From NCBI RefSeq assembly GCF_001854185.1, contig NZ_CP017603.1:2418001-2482000 (forward strand): DNA of 64,000 nucleotides, written 5' to 3'. Below are positions 18,279 to 26,770 of the stretch, piece after piece. The notes beneath the pieces were generated by a model. That model saw only the letters and a list, made by a program, of their open reading frames with translations, ran no database searches and was not told where the DNA came from. This DNA comes from Clostridium formicaceticum. GTDB lineage: Bacteria > Bacillota > Clostridia > Peptostreptococcales > Natronincolaceae. The position numbers were made by a program, and so were the translations under genes. Position 1 is the first letter of the stretch. Every line of letters starts with the position of its first letter.

Positions 18279-19344
18279 TATATTTGAAATACAGAGAAAT
18301 TGCAATATTCATAAAGACGATCTTTTAGATTATAGTGCCAATATCAATCCTTTAGGGCTTCCGGGATCTTTGAAAGCAATGATTCTTCATAGTATAGAGG
18401 ATCTTCAGCATTACCCTGATATTCATTATGAGGAATTAAAAACAGCTATTTCACAGTATTACTGCATTGATAAGAAGGATATTTTTGTGGGGAATGGTGC
18501 TGCCCAAATTATTTTTGATACCATTAACGCGCTAAACCCTAAAAAAACCATGATCTTGGCCCCTACTTTTAGCGAATATGAAAGAGCACTAAAGGTTTCT
18601 GGAAGTGTTATTATAGAACATCTATTAAAAGAAGAAGAAAACTTTGCTGTCAATGTTGAAGAGCTATTGAAAGTCATGGATGAGTCGATAGATTTGATGG
18701 TATTATGTAATCCCAATAATCCCACCAGTAGCTTGTTAAAAGCAGAAGAAATAAGAATGATATTAGAAAAAGCTGTAGAAAAAAATATCTGCTTAATGAT
18801 GGATGAGGCTTTTATGGACTTTGTAGATGAAGAGCAACAATATAGCATGCTGCAGTATTATAAAGAATATGATAACCTAGTAATTGTTAGAGCCTTTACA
18901 AAATTTTATGGAATTCCAGGATTACGATTGGGGTTTGGCTTATGCAGCAACAAAAATTTAAAGGAAAAGATTTCCAAAAGGACAATTCCCTGGAGTTTGA
19001 ATACATTTGCAGGATATTTTGGAAAAGTGCTATTAACAGAAAATAGTTATGTTGAAAAAACACATACATGGTTGAAGAATGAAAAAGAAAGATTTGTGGA
19101 AAAATTAAAAGAAATAGATGGATTAAAAATTTTTCCTCCCTCTGTTAATTTTATTCTTATAAAAATTTTGAAACCAGGCTTTGATGTTTTGCAGTTACAG
19201 GAAAAGTTGTTAGAAAAAAATGTTTTGATCAGAAACTGTAGTAATTTTGGCAACCTAGATAAAAGTTTTTTCAGAATTGCTATAAAAAATTCAGTGGATA
19301 ATGATAAGTTTCTCGAGGCCTTAAGGGAGGCAATGAACAAATAA
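18262..19344 (+). CDS. cobD: L-threonine-O-3-phosphate decarboxylase (PLP, aminotransferase fold)
   Basis: Makes (R)-1-amino-2-propanol phosphate for the nucleotide loop. 360 residues, fold type I; N-terminal DYSANINPLGLP is typical of CobD, and the PLP Lys lies in RAFTKFYGIPGLRLG. It resembles HisC, but the N-terminal motif and its place directly after cbiB favour CobD. Last gene of the corrinoid operon; a bidirectional terminator follows. Confidence 0.93.
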   Translation: MAHGGNIFEIQRNCNIHKDDLLDYSANINPLGLPGSLKAMILHSIEDLQHYPDIHYEELKTAISQYYCIDKKDIFVGNGAAQIIFDTINALNPKKTMILAPTFSEYERALKVSGSVIIEHLLKEEENFAVNVEELLKVMDESIDLMVLCNPNNPTSSLLKAEEIRMILEKAVEKNICLMMDEAFMDFVDEEQQYSMLQYYKEYDNLVIVRAFTKFYGIPGLRLGFGLCSNKNLKEKISKRTIPWSLNTFAGYFGKVLLTENSYVEKTHTWLKNEKERFVEKLKEIDGLKIFPPSVNFILIKILKPGFDVLQLQEKLLEKNVLIRNCSNFGNLDKSFFRIAIKNSVDNDKFLEALREAMNK

Positions 19345-19345
19345 A

Positions 19346-19369
19346 AAACACTTGAACTTTCAAGTGTTT
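19346..19369. terminator. Bidirectional terminator between cobD and the perR-like gene
   Basis: Perfect 11-bp stem AAACACTTGAA/TTCAAGTGTTT around a 2-base loop; A/T runs on both sides let it serve both convergent genes. It touches the last codon of the minus-strand gene. Confidence 0.85.
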
Positions 19370-19781
19370 AAGAAGGCGTGCAGAAAGGACAGATACCATA
19401 AAAACAAAGGTGTTGATTCATGATTTGATAATTGGTTAAGCTTTCTACCCTCTTGGACAAATGCTTAAAGAATTCATTATCTAAGTCTTCTACTTTTTGA
19501 CAATTGGTACACACAACATGGGGGTGACTTGCAGTATTTGAATCATATCTAAAGCTATTTTCCCCTATGTTAATCACTTGAATTAGTCCCAAACCTGAAA
19601 ATAGCTCTAATGATTTATAGACAGTGGCTAGACTAATGGTTGGGTATGTAGGAGCAAGCTTTTTATAAATGGTCTCAGCATTAGGATGTTCATCGCTGTC
19701 TTTTACAGCCTGGTATATTGCAATACGCTGTGGCGTGATTTTACAGTTATTATCTTTTAATAACTTTACTAAAGTATCCAT
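19368..19781 (-). CDS. Fur-family repressor, PerR-like
   Basis: 137-residue metalloregulator. Winged helix with TISLATVYKSLELF; two structural CxxC pairs (CTNC near 97 and CPFC near 133); regulatory ligands HPNAETIY, FRYDSN and HPHVVC. The Asp in RYD, where Fur usually has Glu, favours a peroxide sensor (PerR), fitting for an anaerobe. The AT-rich region just upstream (19795-19830, ATACAAATTATTATTTAGTAT) resembles a Per/Fur box and may mean self-control. PerR versus Fur is inference. Confidence 0.88.
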   Translation of the reverse strand: MDTLVKLLKDNNCKITPQRIAIYQAVKDSDEHPNAETIYKKLAPTYPTISLATVYKSLELFSGLGLIQVINIGENSFRYDSNTASHPHVVCTNCQKVEDLDNEFFKHLSKRVESLTNYQIMNQHLCFYGICPFCTPS

Positions 19782-19898
19782 AACCCAATTCCCCCTAAAA
19801 ATAAATACAAATTATTATTTAGTATCTTGTTTCCATTATAGAATAATGTTAATATTTTGTCAATCGAAAACCTAGTATTTTCTAAGTTTTAACCTAAA

Positions 19899-19970
19899 AA
19901 CCGAGAAGTCTCCCTCCTCTTAGCTTTCCTTACTCACGCAGTGAGAGCGTAGGAGGGAGACTTCTCGGTT
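19899..19970. repeat. 20-bp perfect inverted repeat at the IS left end
   Basis: Arms 19899-19918 and 19951-19970 are perfect complements; the 32-base loop holds a smaller hairpin CTCAC-GCA-GTGAG, and GTTTTTG follows. IS200 carries a similar left-end hairpin that blocks incoming transcription, so this probably marks the left end of the IS and insulates tnpA. Confidence 0.7.
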
Positions 19971-20033
19971 GTTTTTGCCTTGTAAGAGTGATATACTATA
20001 ATCAGTAGTATAAAACTAAAGGTGGTAAAAACA

Positions 20034-20435
20034 ATGAAGTTAGACAATAATAATCATTCAGTATTCTTGATGTATTATCATCTGGTATTGGTCATAAAAT
20101 ATAGGCGAAAAGCATTTGACGATGTAATATCGGAACGTGCAAAAGAAATATTCGAATACATCGCACCAAAATACAATATAGCGCTAATGGAATGGAATCA
20201 TGATGAAGATCATGTTCATATACTGTTCAAAGCTCATCCAAACAGCGAATTGTCCAAGTTCATAAACACCTATAAAAGTGCAAGCTCAAGATTGCTAAAA
20301 AAAGAATACCCAGGGGTTCGTAAGAAACTCTGGAAAGAATATTTTTGGTCGAGAAGCTACTGTTTGTTGACGACAGGTGGTGCGCCAATTGAAGTCATTA
20401 AGAAATATATCGAAAGTCAAGGTGAGAAGCATTGA
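20034..20435 (+). CDS. tnpA: IS200/IS605 transposase TnpA (Y1 HUH)
   Basis: 133-residue single-strand transposase. HUH motif in EDHVHILF, catalytic Tyr in IKKYIESQ near the C-terminus, and the conserved SSRLLKKEYPGVRKKLW and YFWSRSYC stretches. All catalytic residues are present, so it may be active. Start ATG 20034 with SD AAAGGTGG; an in-frame GTG at 20022 lies inside the SD. It overlaps tnpB by 4 bases. Confidence 0.96.
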   Translation: MKLDNNNHSVFLMYYHLVLVIKYRRKAFDDVISERAKEIFEYIAPKYNIALMEWNHDEDHVHILFKAHPNSELSKFINTYKSASSRLLKKEYPGVRKKLWKEYFWSRSYCLLTTGGAPIEVIKKYIESQGEKH

Positions 20436-21523
20436 ATAAAGCATTCAAATTTAGAATATATCCAACTAAAGAGCAAGAAGAATTATTATCCAAAACCTTT
20501 GGTTGTGTTCGTTTTGTCTATAATAAAATGCTTTCAGATCGGATTTCGCACTATAATGAGACAGGTGAAAGTTTGAACAACACGCCTGCTCAGTACAAAA
20601 AGGAATTTGAGTGGCTAAAAGAAGTAGACAGTTTAGCACTTGCTAATGCACAGCTCAATCTAAACAAAGCCTATAAAAATTTTTTTCGTGATAAATCCAT
20701 TGGATTTCCGAAATTCAAATCAAGAAAAAACAATCATCGAAGCTATACAACCAATTGTGTAAATGGAAACATAAAGTTAGATGATGGTTATCTTACACTT
20801 CCAAAGCTTAAAGCAGTTAAAATCAAACAACACAGAATGGTGCCCGATGATTATAAACTAAAATCAGTAACGATTAGTAAAACACCGACAGGGAAATACT
20901 TTGCAAGCATTTTGTATGAATATGAAAAGCATATAGAACTTGCAAAACCTGAAAAGTTTGTAGGAATGGATTACTCTATGAAAGAGCTATTCATAACATC
21001 AGATGGCATATCGGCAGAATATCCACGTTACTACAGGTTATCACTTGAAAAACTGAAAAAAGAGCAAAGGAAACTATCAAAATGTGAAAAAGGCAGTAAT
21101 AACAGAAACAAGCAACGACTTAAAGTTGCAAAATTTCATGAAAAAGTAGCTAATCAGCGAAAGGATTTCTTACACAAGACATCTAAGCAGATAACCAATG
21201 CATTTGATGGTGTGTGTATTGAAGACCTAAGCATGAAAGGTATGTCCCAAGCGCTAAACTTTGGTAAAAGTGTTTCGGATAACTCGTTTGGGACATTTGT
21301 GTCTATGCTTGATTACAAGCTTAAAGAGCAGGGGAAGCAACTTGTAAAGATTGATAAATGGTTCCCAAGCTCAAAGATGTGCAGTGCATGTGGTCAAATA
21401 AAGGATGCCTTATCACTTTCAGACCGTACATATCATTGTGAGCACTGTGGCTTAAGTCTTGATAGAGACTATAACGCAAGTATAAACATTAGAAACGAAG
21501 GTATGCGTATCTTATCAGCATAA
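20432..21523 (+). CDS. tnpB: TnpB RNA-guided nuclease of the IS element
   Basis: 363 residues, normal for TnpB. The N-terminal helical region starts AFKFRIYPTKEQEELL; the split RuvC site has Asp in GMDYSMKELF, Glu in CIEDLSMKG and Asp in DRDYNASINI; zinc finger CSACGQ...CEHCG. All three acidic residues and both Cys pairs are kept, so it should be a working RNA-guided nuclease. TTG start overlapping the tnpA stop. Confidence 0.96.
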   Translation: MNKAFKFRIYPTKEQEELLSKTFGCVRFVYNKMLSDRISHYNETGESLNNTPAQYKKEFEWLKEVDSLALANAQLNLNKAYKNFFRDKSIGFPKFKSRKNNHRSYTTNCVNGNIKLDDGYLTLPKLKAVKIKQHRMVPDDYKLKSVTISKTPTGKYFASILYEYEKHIELAKPEKFVGMDYSMKELFITSDGISAEYPRYYRLSLEKLKKEQRKLSKCEKGSNNRNKQRLKVAKFHEKVANQRKDFLHKTSKQITNAFDGVCIEDLSMKGMSQALNFGKSVSDNSFGTFVSMLDYKLKEQGKQLVKIDKWFPSSKMCSACGQIKDALSLSDRTYHCEHCGLSLDRDYNASINIRNEGMRILSA

Positions 21524-21626
21524 ATTATGAAAGAACCGTGGGGCACACGGGGATAGCTCACTTATGCTGTAGCCGTTAGGCTACTCGAACGAGAAGCCCC
21601 CACTTCTTCAAGTGGTGGGAGTATGT
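21440..21626 (+). ncRNA. Candidate omega-RNA (reRNA) of TnpB
   Basis: TnpB guide RNAs start inside the 3' part of tnpB and run through the right end, taking the guide from flanking DNA. Here the 100 bases after tnpB are GC-richer than the surroundings and contain foldable parts (CCGTGGGGCACACGG near 21536-21550, GCCGTTAGGC, and the right-end palindrome). The 5' boundary is a guess; the scaffold would end near 21626. Confidence 0.6.
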
Positions 21627-21843
21627 CACAGAAGTGCAGATATTAGTTCAAATCAAATATTTTTTAAAAATTATTTTGAAAAGTCATTCACAACCTAGAA
21701 AGGCTTTCGTGTGGATATTTTCTGTGATTTTTTGACTTCCTTATATGCTTATTAGGGTGGAAAAGTTATAGATAAAGTTAGTGCTAATGATACTGAAGTA
21801 TGTATAGGAGCATCAAAACCAAAAATAAGGAGCTAAAAATGAA
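21627..21843. other. AT-rich intergenic stretch after the IS element
   Basis: No gene or clear RNA motif. A 26-codon open stretch (about 21763-21840) lies just before the HAD gene; it has no start codon and may be chance or a scrap of a lost gene. The HAD gene SD (AAGGAGC) lies at its end. Confidence 0.4.
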
Positions 21844-22680
21844 ATGAAATATAAACTAGTTGTTTTAGATATGGATGGAACCTTGCTAAACAGCAAGCAC
21901 CAAATAACCCAAGAAAATAAAAAGGCTTTAAAAGAAGCTATGGACCAGGGAATAAGTGTGGCCATTGCAACCGGCAGAATTTATACTTCTGCTGGGTTCT
22001 ATGCAAGGCTCTTAGGAATTTCCACGCCAATTATTGCTTGCAATGGCGCACTGATAAAAGAAAGTTTAAAAGAAGAGGCTATTTATAGCAATCCTATCAA
22101 AAAAGAAGATGTATTGAAAGTAATTGATCTATGCAAGAAAAATAATATCTATTTTCAATTTTATGATGAAGAAAACTTCTATGTGGAGACCTTGAAGCAT
22201 AGTGCACTAAAATATCAAGATTGGAATAAAGAACAAAAGGAAGAAGATCGGATAAAGATTCTACAGCTTGAAGATGCAATTACATATTTAAAGAGAAAAG
22301 ATATAAAGGTATTGAAGATATCCATCATGGACGATGATCTTGAAAAACTAGAAAAAGTTAAAAACGCCATTAGTAAGATGAATACGATAGAAATTAACAA
22401 GTCATGGTATGATAATATAGAGGTAATGAACAAAGGGGTATCGAAAGGAAAAGCAATTGAAGCACTAGGAGGAATTTTAAATGTTTCTAGAGAAGAAATT
22501 ATAGCCTTCGGAGATAATTATAATGATCTTTCTATGAAAGATTATGTTAAAACTTTTGTCGCTATGGGAAATGGAGAAACTTATGTAAAACAACAGGCAG
22601 ATTATATCACTGCCAGCAATGATGAAAGTGGTATAGCTAAGGGAATTTACAATGTTGTTTTAGGGAAGATGGATTATTAG
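21844..22680 (+). CDS. Cof-type HAD-family phosphatase
   Basis: 278-residue haloacid-dehalogenase-fold hydrolase, Cof/IIB subfamily (sugar-phosphate or flavin-phosphate phosphatases). Motif I VLDMDGTLL with nucleophile Asp8 and acid Asp10, motif II Thr in IATGR, motif III Lys in GVSKGKA, motif IV FGDNYNDLSM. All are present; the substrate is not predictable. It is followed within 16 bases by a DUF362 gene and probably shares its transcript. Confidence 0.92.
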   Translation: MKYKLVVLDMDGTLLNSKHQITQENKKALKEAMDQGISVAIATGRIYTSAGFYARLLGISTPIIACNGALIKESLKEEAIYSNPIKKEDVLKVIDLCKKNNIYFQFYDEENFYVETLKHSALKYQDWNKEQKEEDRIKILQLEDAITYLKRKDIKVLKISIMDDDLEKLEKVKNAISKMNTIEINKSWYDNIEVMNKGVSKGKAIEALGGILNVSREEIIAFGDNYNDLSMKDYVKTFVAMGNGETYVKQQADYITASNDESGIAKGIYNVVLGKMDY

Positions 22681-22695
22681 AAGGATGTGGTTTGT

Positions 22696-23850
22696 TTGGA
22701 AAAGAAAGTGGTATCCCTTGTTCGGTGTAGTGGGTATGATGACAAAATTCTTAAAGAAGCAATAGAAAAAACATTTTATCATTTGGGGGGCATAGAGAAT
22801 TTTATCAATAAAGGCGATAAGGTCCTATTAAAGCTAAATTTATTAATGAAAAAAAAGCCTGAGGATGCCACCACAACCCACCCAATATTTGTAAAAGCAT
22901 TGACTCAAGTATTAATAGCGTATGGCGCAGAGGTGGTGATTGGAGATAGTCCAGGGGGCCCTTTTAACACATCATTACTTAAAGGTGTATATAAAGCCTG
23001 TGGTATTGAGGAAGTAGCGACTAAAGTAGGCGCTAAATTAAATTACAATACCAATATATCGGAGATACAAAATGAAAAAGGGTTAATTTTGAAAAAGATA
23101 ACAGCTATCGAAGTTTTGCAGAAAGTGGATAAGGTTATATCGGTTTCAAAATTAAAAACCCATGGCATGATGATGTTTACAGGGGCTGTGAAAAATATGT
23201 TTGGTGTGGTTGCGGGACTTGAAAAGGCGGAGTATCATGTAAGAATGCCTAACAACGATGATTTTTCCAATGCGCTAGTAGATATATGCTTAGCGGCTAA
23301 CCCTATACTATCTTTTATGGACGGCATTATAGGCATGGAGGGGGCTGGACCTAGTGCAGGAAATCCTAGGGAGATAGGAGCTGTCCTTGCCTCCACCAGT
23401 CCATATCATTTGGATGTAGTAGCAACATCGATGATAGGAATAACACCTACAAAGGTACCGACGATTCAAAGATCTGTCGAAAGAGGACTATGTAAAGGGA
23501 GCTTTGAAGATATAGATTTGAAGGGTGAAAGCATCGAAAATTTTATTCTTAAAGATTTTGTTGTACCTGAAATAAGGAGTTTAGATCTGTTAGAAGGTAA
23601 GTTACCAAAATTTCTAAGAGATATACTGAATCATGCCCTACAGCCAAAGCCAGTTTTTATGCATAATATATGTGTAGGATGTAGAGATTGTGCTGAAAAT
23701 TGTCCACCTAAAGTAATTGATATGATGAATAATAAACCTAATGTAAAGTTAGATGAATGTATAAGATGTTTTTGCTGTCAGGAATTATGTCCTGTTAAAG
23801 CGGTAAACATACAAAGGCCACTACTTATGAAGTTGTTAGCGAAATTATAA
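22696..23850 (+). CDS. DUF362 protein with two C-terminal 4Fe-4S motifs
   Basis: About 384 residues. The DUF362 domain (residues about 5-290, with GDSPGGPF, SVSKLKTHGMMMFTGAVKNMFG and FMDGIIGMEGAGP) is followed by a ferredoxin-like end with two CxxCxxCxxxCP sets (CVGCRDCAENCP and CIRCFCCQELCP). The family's reaction is unknown; it is common in anaerobes. TTG 22696 is preferred, with AAGGA 10 bases upstream; GTG 22687 is too close. A second DUF362 gene follows. Confidence 0.88.
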   Translation: MEKKVVSLVRCSGYDDKILKEAIEKTFYHLGGIENFINKGDKVLLKLNLLMKKKPEDATTTHPIFVKALTQVLIAYGAEVVIGDSPGGPFNTSLLKGVYKACGIEEVATKVGAKLNYNTNISEIQNEKGLILKKITAIEVLQKVDKVISVSKLKTHGMMMFTGAVKNMFGVVAGLEKAEYHVRMPNNDDFSNALVDICLAANPILSFMDGIIGMEGAGPSAGNPREIGAVLASTSPYHLDVVATSMIGITPTKVPTIQRSVERGLCKGSFEDIDLKGESIENFILKDFVVPEIRSLDLLEGKLPKFLRDILNHALQPKPVFMHNICVGCRDCAENCPPKVIDMMNNKPNVKLDECIRCFCCQELCPVKAVNIQRPLLMKLLAKL

Positions 23851-23953
23851 ATTACGTAAATTCTCCACGTGCTTCGTTTTTCTAAGCTAGTTCTATGTAT
23901 TAAGATAACAACTAGTGGGAACAAATATAATAAAAAACTAGTTGGAGGCAAAA

Positions 23954-24886
23954 ATGAAAAATAGAAGAATTAATGAACCTATTGTCAGTATAACCCATAA
24001 TCAATTGGAACAATTATCTATAGTAGAAGCCATAAATTTATTACCAATAGATGAAATCATAAAACAAGGAGACCGGGTGGTGATTACACCTAATTGGGTA
24101 AAGGCAAAACCTCCTTATACCGCTACTGTTGTAGGACCCCAAACTTTGCAAAAACTTATTCAGTATATAAAAACCAAGAATCCTGCAAGTATTATTGTAG
24201 CTACTGGTTCTGGTGGAGATGACACATTAAAAGTCTTTCAAGCAGTAGGCTACGATAAAATCATCCAAGAAGAAAATATAGAATTTGTTGATTTGAATTA
24301 TGGTCCCTATATCGAACTGGAACTAGAACATGATATTATTAAAACCACAAAAATGAATAAGCTATTACAGGAAATAGATGTACTTATAAGTTTTACACAA
24401 TTAAAACAACATGAAGAAGCCACAGTAAGTGCTTCTATAAAAAATATTGCACTAGGGTGGCCTCCTGCTGAAATCCATGGTTTTCCTAAAAAGAAACTAG
24501 GCATTCACGAAGATTTACACGGATTTATTGCAGCCATCACCAAAAAAATCCCTGTAGACTTAGCGATCGTGAGTTTAGATAAAACCATGATAGGGACAGG
24601 CCCTTCCAATGGCAAAGCAGTAAATACAGAAGGTTTGATGATAGCAGCTACAGATGCATTAGCAGCAGATGCTATAGGAGCTAGGTTATTAGGTTTTTTA
24701 CCTCAAGCTGTCCAATACATCTATAAACTATACAAAGAAGGCGTAGGAGAAGTGGACCCTAAAAAAATGACAATAAAGGGACTTACTTTAGAAGAAGCAG
24801 AGAAACTATTTTCTAAAGCAGCCTATGGTCAAGAAATTGTTTTAGATCAAAATAATGTCATAAAAAATATTCATGGCACACAGTGA
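23954..24886 (+). CDS. DUF362-type protein without ferredoxin domain
   Basis: 310 residues related to DUF362 (GDRVVITPNWVKAKPP, VLISFTQLKQHEEATVSASIKNIALG, DKTMIGTGPSNGKAV). It lacks the Cys-rich tail of its neighbour, so the pair is a ferredoxin-bearing and a ferredoxin-less version. ATG 23954 is used because GGAGG lies 5 bases upstream; TTG 23942 is less likely. About 100 bases of AT-rich DNA with ACTAGT palindromes separate the two genes. Function unknown. Confidence 0.75.
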   Translation: MKNRRINEPIVSITHNQLEQLSIVEAINLLPIDEIIKQGDRVVITPNWVKAKPPYTATVVGPQTLQKLIQYIKTKNPASIIVATGSGGDDTLKVFQAVGYDKIIQEENIEFVDLNYGPYIELELEHDIIKTTKMNKLLQEIDVLISFTQLKQHEEATVSASIKNIALGWPPAEIHGFPKKKLGIHEDLHGFIAAITKKIPVDLAIVSLDKTMIGTGPSNGKAVNTEGLMIAATDALAADAIGARLLGFLPQAVQYIYKLYKEGVGEVDPKKMTIKGLTLEEAEKLFSKAAYGQEIVLDQNNVIKNIHGTQ

Positions 24887-24890
24887 AGGA

Positions 24891-25742
24891 TTATCTAATA
24901 TTGTACATAAGACCAATGGTTTTTGGTCCACAGTGGCTGGAGATAACACATCCAGCTTCTAAAGTTATGATCTCTTGAACTTCTAAGACTTTTAGAAGTT
25001 CTTTTTTAAAATAAAGTAAATCCTCATAGGCAAGAGAATGAATAATAACAATTCTACTCACATCCACTTTATCTTTATCTTTTAAGAGTTCACTTAATAA
25101 GGTATGTAAAGTTTTTTCTCTTTTTCCTCTTGTTTTTTGATCAAGAAGAATTTTTCCTTCCACTACCTTAAGAATCGGTCTAATTTTTAGCATACTTCCA
25201 ATAAAGCTTTGGATAGAGGAGCATCTACCACCTTTTTGTAAATACTGTAGTGTATCAATAGCAAAATATGTTCTCATCTTAGGAACCATTTCTCTAATTT
25301 TAGCTGCAATTTCTTGATGATCTAAGCCTTCCTCAACATAGTCTGAAGCTTTTAAAACCAATAAGCCTATGCCAGCTGACAGATTCAGAGAGTCTATAAT
25401 CTCGATTTTCCCTTCGGGAAATTCTGAAGCAGCTATTTTGGCATTTTGTATGGTTGAAGACAGTTGAGAAGATAAACCAATATAGATAATACTTTTTCCT
25501 TTATCTATGTAAGGTTTAAAGATATTGTGAAAGTCTGCAGGTGTAGGAGCAGATGTCTTAGGAAGATCGCCAGTTTCATTAACTTTTTTATATAAATCCT
25601 CTGTTGAAATCTCCACACCGTCTTTATAGGTATCTTTTTCTCCAAAAACAACATATAAGGGTACAATAGCAATCTCTTTTTCTTTAAGAAGTTCTATAGG
25701 AAGATCGCTTGTACTATCAGTAATAATTTGTACAGGATGCAT
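24891..25742 (-). CDS. DegV-family fatty-acid-binding protein
   Basis: 284 residues starting MHPVQIITDSTSDLP, with the lipid-contacting Ser/Thr; SAGIGLLVLKASDYVEEG and LQYLQKGGRCSS are conserved DegV stretches. DegV/FakB proteins bind fatty acids, and FakB with FakA phosphorylates them; no fakA is visible here. The start is ATG 25742 (SD AGGAGG), not the longer frame to 25814. It is convergent with the DUF362 gene and ends 4 bases from it. Confidence 0.93.
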   Translation of the reverse strand: MHPVQIITDSTSDLPIELLKEKEIAIVPLYVVFGEKDTYKDGVEISTEDLYKKVNETGDLPKTSAPTPADFHNIFKPYIDKGKSIIYIGLSSQLSSTIQNAKIAASEFPEGKIEIIDSLNLSAGIGLLVLKASDYVEEGLDHQEIAAKIREMVPKMRTYFAIDTLQYLQKGGRCSSIQSFIGSMLKIRPILKVVEGKILLDQKTRGKREKTLHTLLSELLKDKDKVDVSRIVIIHSLAYEDLLYFKKELLKVLEVQEIITLEAGCVISSHCGPKTIGLMYNIR

Positions 25743-25941
25743 TTTTTTTCCTCCTAAACAAGTGGAATATATTCTATTATTATAACAAGAAGTGCAAATA
25801 AAAATAATAGCCATATTTGAATATATTTTTTTCTAATCAGATTATAGCATATTATCTAGGTAATGAGAATTGATAAAAGGAATCACTAAATGAAATAGAG
25901 GAATATAATGAAAAAGAGAAGGAGGTTGGTAGGATGGGAGA

Positions 25942-26727
25942 ATGATTATTTTAGATCCTGGTCATGGTGGTGATGATAGAGGCAATCGAGGACCAACGGG
26001 CTATATAGAGGCTGATGGGGTTTTAGATATCGGTCTTAGGCTTAGAGATGGATTAATTCAAGAAGGCTATGATGTGAGAATGACGAGAGAAAAGGATGAA
26101 ACAGTGACACTTTATGATAGGACAAAAATGGCTAACAGCTGGCAGGGAAGTTTGCTGCTAAGTCTTCATACGAATGCGGGGCCGGAAGGTGCAGATGGTA
26201 TCGAAATCTTCTACACCTTAAATAATGAATGGCAAAATCAGCAACATCATCAAGAAGCAAAAAGAGCGGCAGAAGTTATTCAGAGAAGTCTAGTGGAAGC
26301 TACGGGATTAAGAGATAGAGGCGTTAAAACAAGGTTAGTAGACAATACTTCCTCTCCTATCTATGGAAGAGACTACTATGCGGTTATTAGAAGAAGCAAT
26401 ATGCCGGCATTAATTATAGAGATGGGTTTTCACTCTAATCCAAGGGAAGAAGCATTGTTAAAGACACCAGAATTCAGACAAAAATTAGCTGATGCTATAG
26501 TAAAAGGAATGAAGGAGGCATATCCTATGGGAGATTTACCAGCGTCAGAAAAGGTCCAAGCAGAAAAAAGAAAGATAGCACTAACAGTGCATAATAACAC
26601 TGTAGAAGTAAATGGATTATTTTATGAAAACAGGAACTATGTACCGATAAAGTTTTTTGAGGAATTTGGTTATGAAGTAACTTGGGATGAAGTAAATAGT
26701 ATAGTGAAAATTCGTTATAAAAAGTAG
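25942..26727 (+). CDS. N-acetylmuramoyl-L-alanine amidase (Amidase_3) with copper-amine-oxidase-N-like tail
   Basis: 261 residues. Catalytic amidase_3 domain (1-185): ILDPGHGGDDRGNRG with zinc His, LSLHTNAG with the second His, and IIEMGFHSNPREE with the catalytic Glu. A tail (about 200-261, NNTVEVNGLFYENRNYVPIK...VKIRY) fits the copper-amine-oxidase N-terminal fold often found in wall proteins. No signal peptide: the frame is closed by a stop at 25930-25932 and the first start is ATG 25942. It may act in the mother cell or be released by lysis. A strong terminator follows. Confidence 0.9.
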   Translation: MIILDPGHGGDDRGNRGPTGYIEADGVLDIGLRLRDGLIQEGYDVRMTREKDETVTLYDRTKMANSWQGSLLLSLHTNAGPEGADGIEIFYTLNNEWQNQQHHQEAKRAAEVIQRSLVEATGLRDRGVKTRLVDNTSSPIYGRDYYAVIRRSNMPALIIEMGFHSNPREEALLKTPEFRQKLADAIVKGMKEAYPMGDLPASEKVQAEKRKIALTVHNNTVEVNGLFYENRNYVPIKFFEEFGYEVTWDEVNSIVKIRYKK

Positions 26728-26730
26728 CAA

Positions 26731-26757
26731 AACAACTGGGATAACCCAGTTGTTTTT
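26731..26757 (+). terminator. Intrinsic terminator after the amidase gene
   Basis: Perfect 10-bp stem AACAACTGGG/CCCAGTTGTT with loop ATAA, then TTT. Confidence 0.92.
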
Positions 26758-26770
26758 CAGTGATGATATA

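Larger units (their letters stand above)
19890..21630 (+). mobile_element. IS200/IS605-family insertion sequence (tnpA + tnpB), apparently intact
   Basis: About 1.74 kb with a left-end hairpin, a Y1 transposase, an overlapping TnpB nuclease gene and a right-end imperfect palindrome (CCCCCACTTCTTCAAGTGG near 21596-21614). Exact ends cannot be fixed without an empty-site comparison, because these elements make no target duplication. It sits between the perR-like gene and a HAD phosphatase gene and seems not to break either. Confidence 0.85.

Noticed and set aside
18459-18848. Minus-strand ORF of 129 codons inside cobD
   Set aside because: Shadow of the strongly conserved cobD frame; no SD and low-complexity Ser/Ile-rich translation.
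21763-21840. 26-codon open stretch before the HAD gene that looks protein-like
   Set aside because: No start codon, a stop just upstream and no family recognised; too short to call a gene remnant.
23851-23953. Possible further copy of the MITE-like element (CTTCGTTTTTCTAAGCTAG region)
   Set aside because: Similarity is confined to short AT-rich words and does not extend to the ends; I cannot separate it from chance.
25934-25945. ATG at 25934 with a better-placed SD before the amidase gene
   Set aside because: Its frame stops after three codons (ATG GGA GAA TGA); it cannot be the amidase start.
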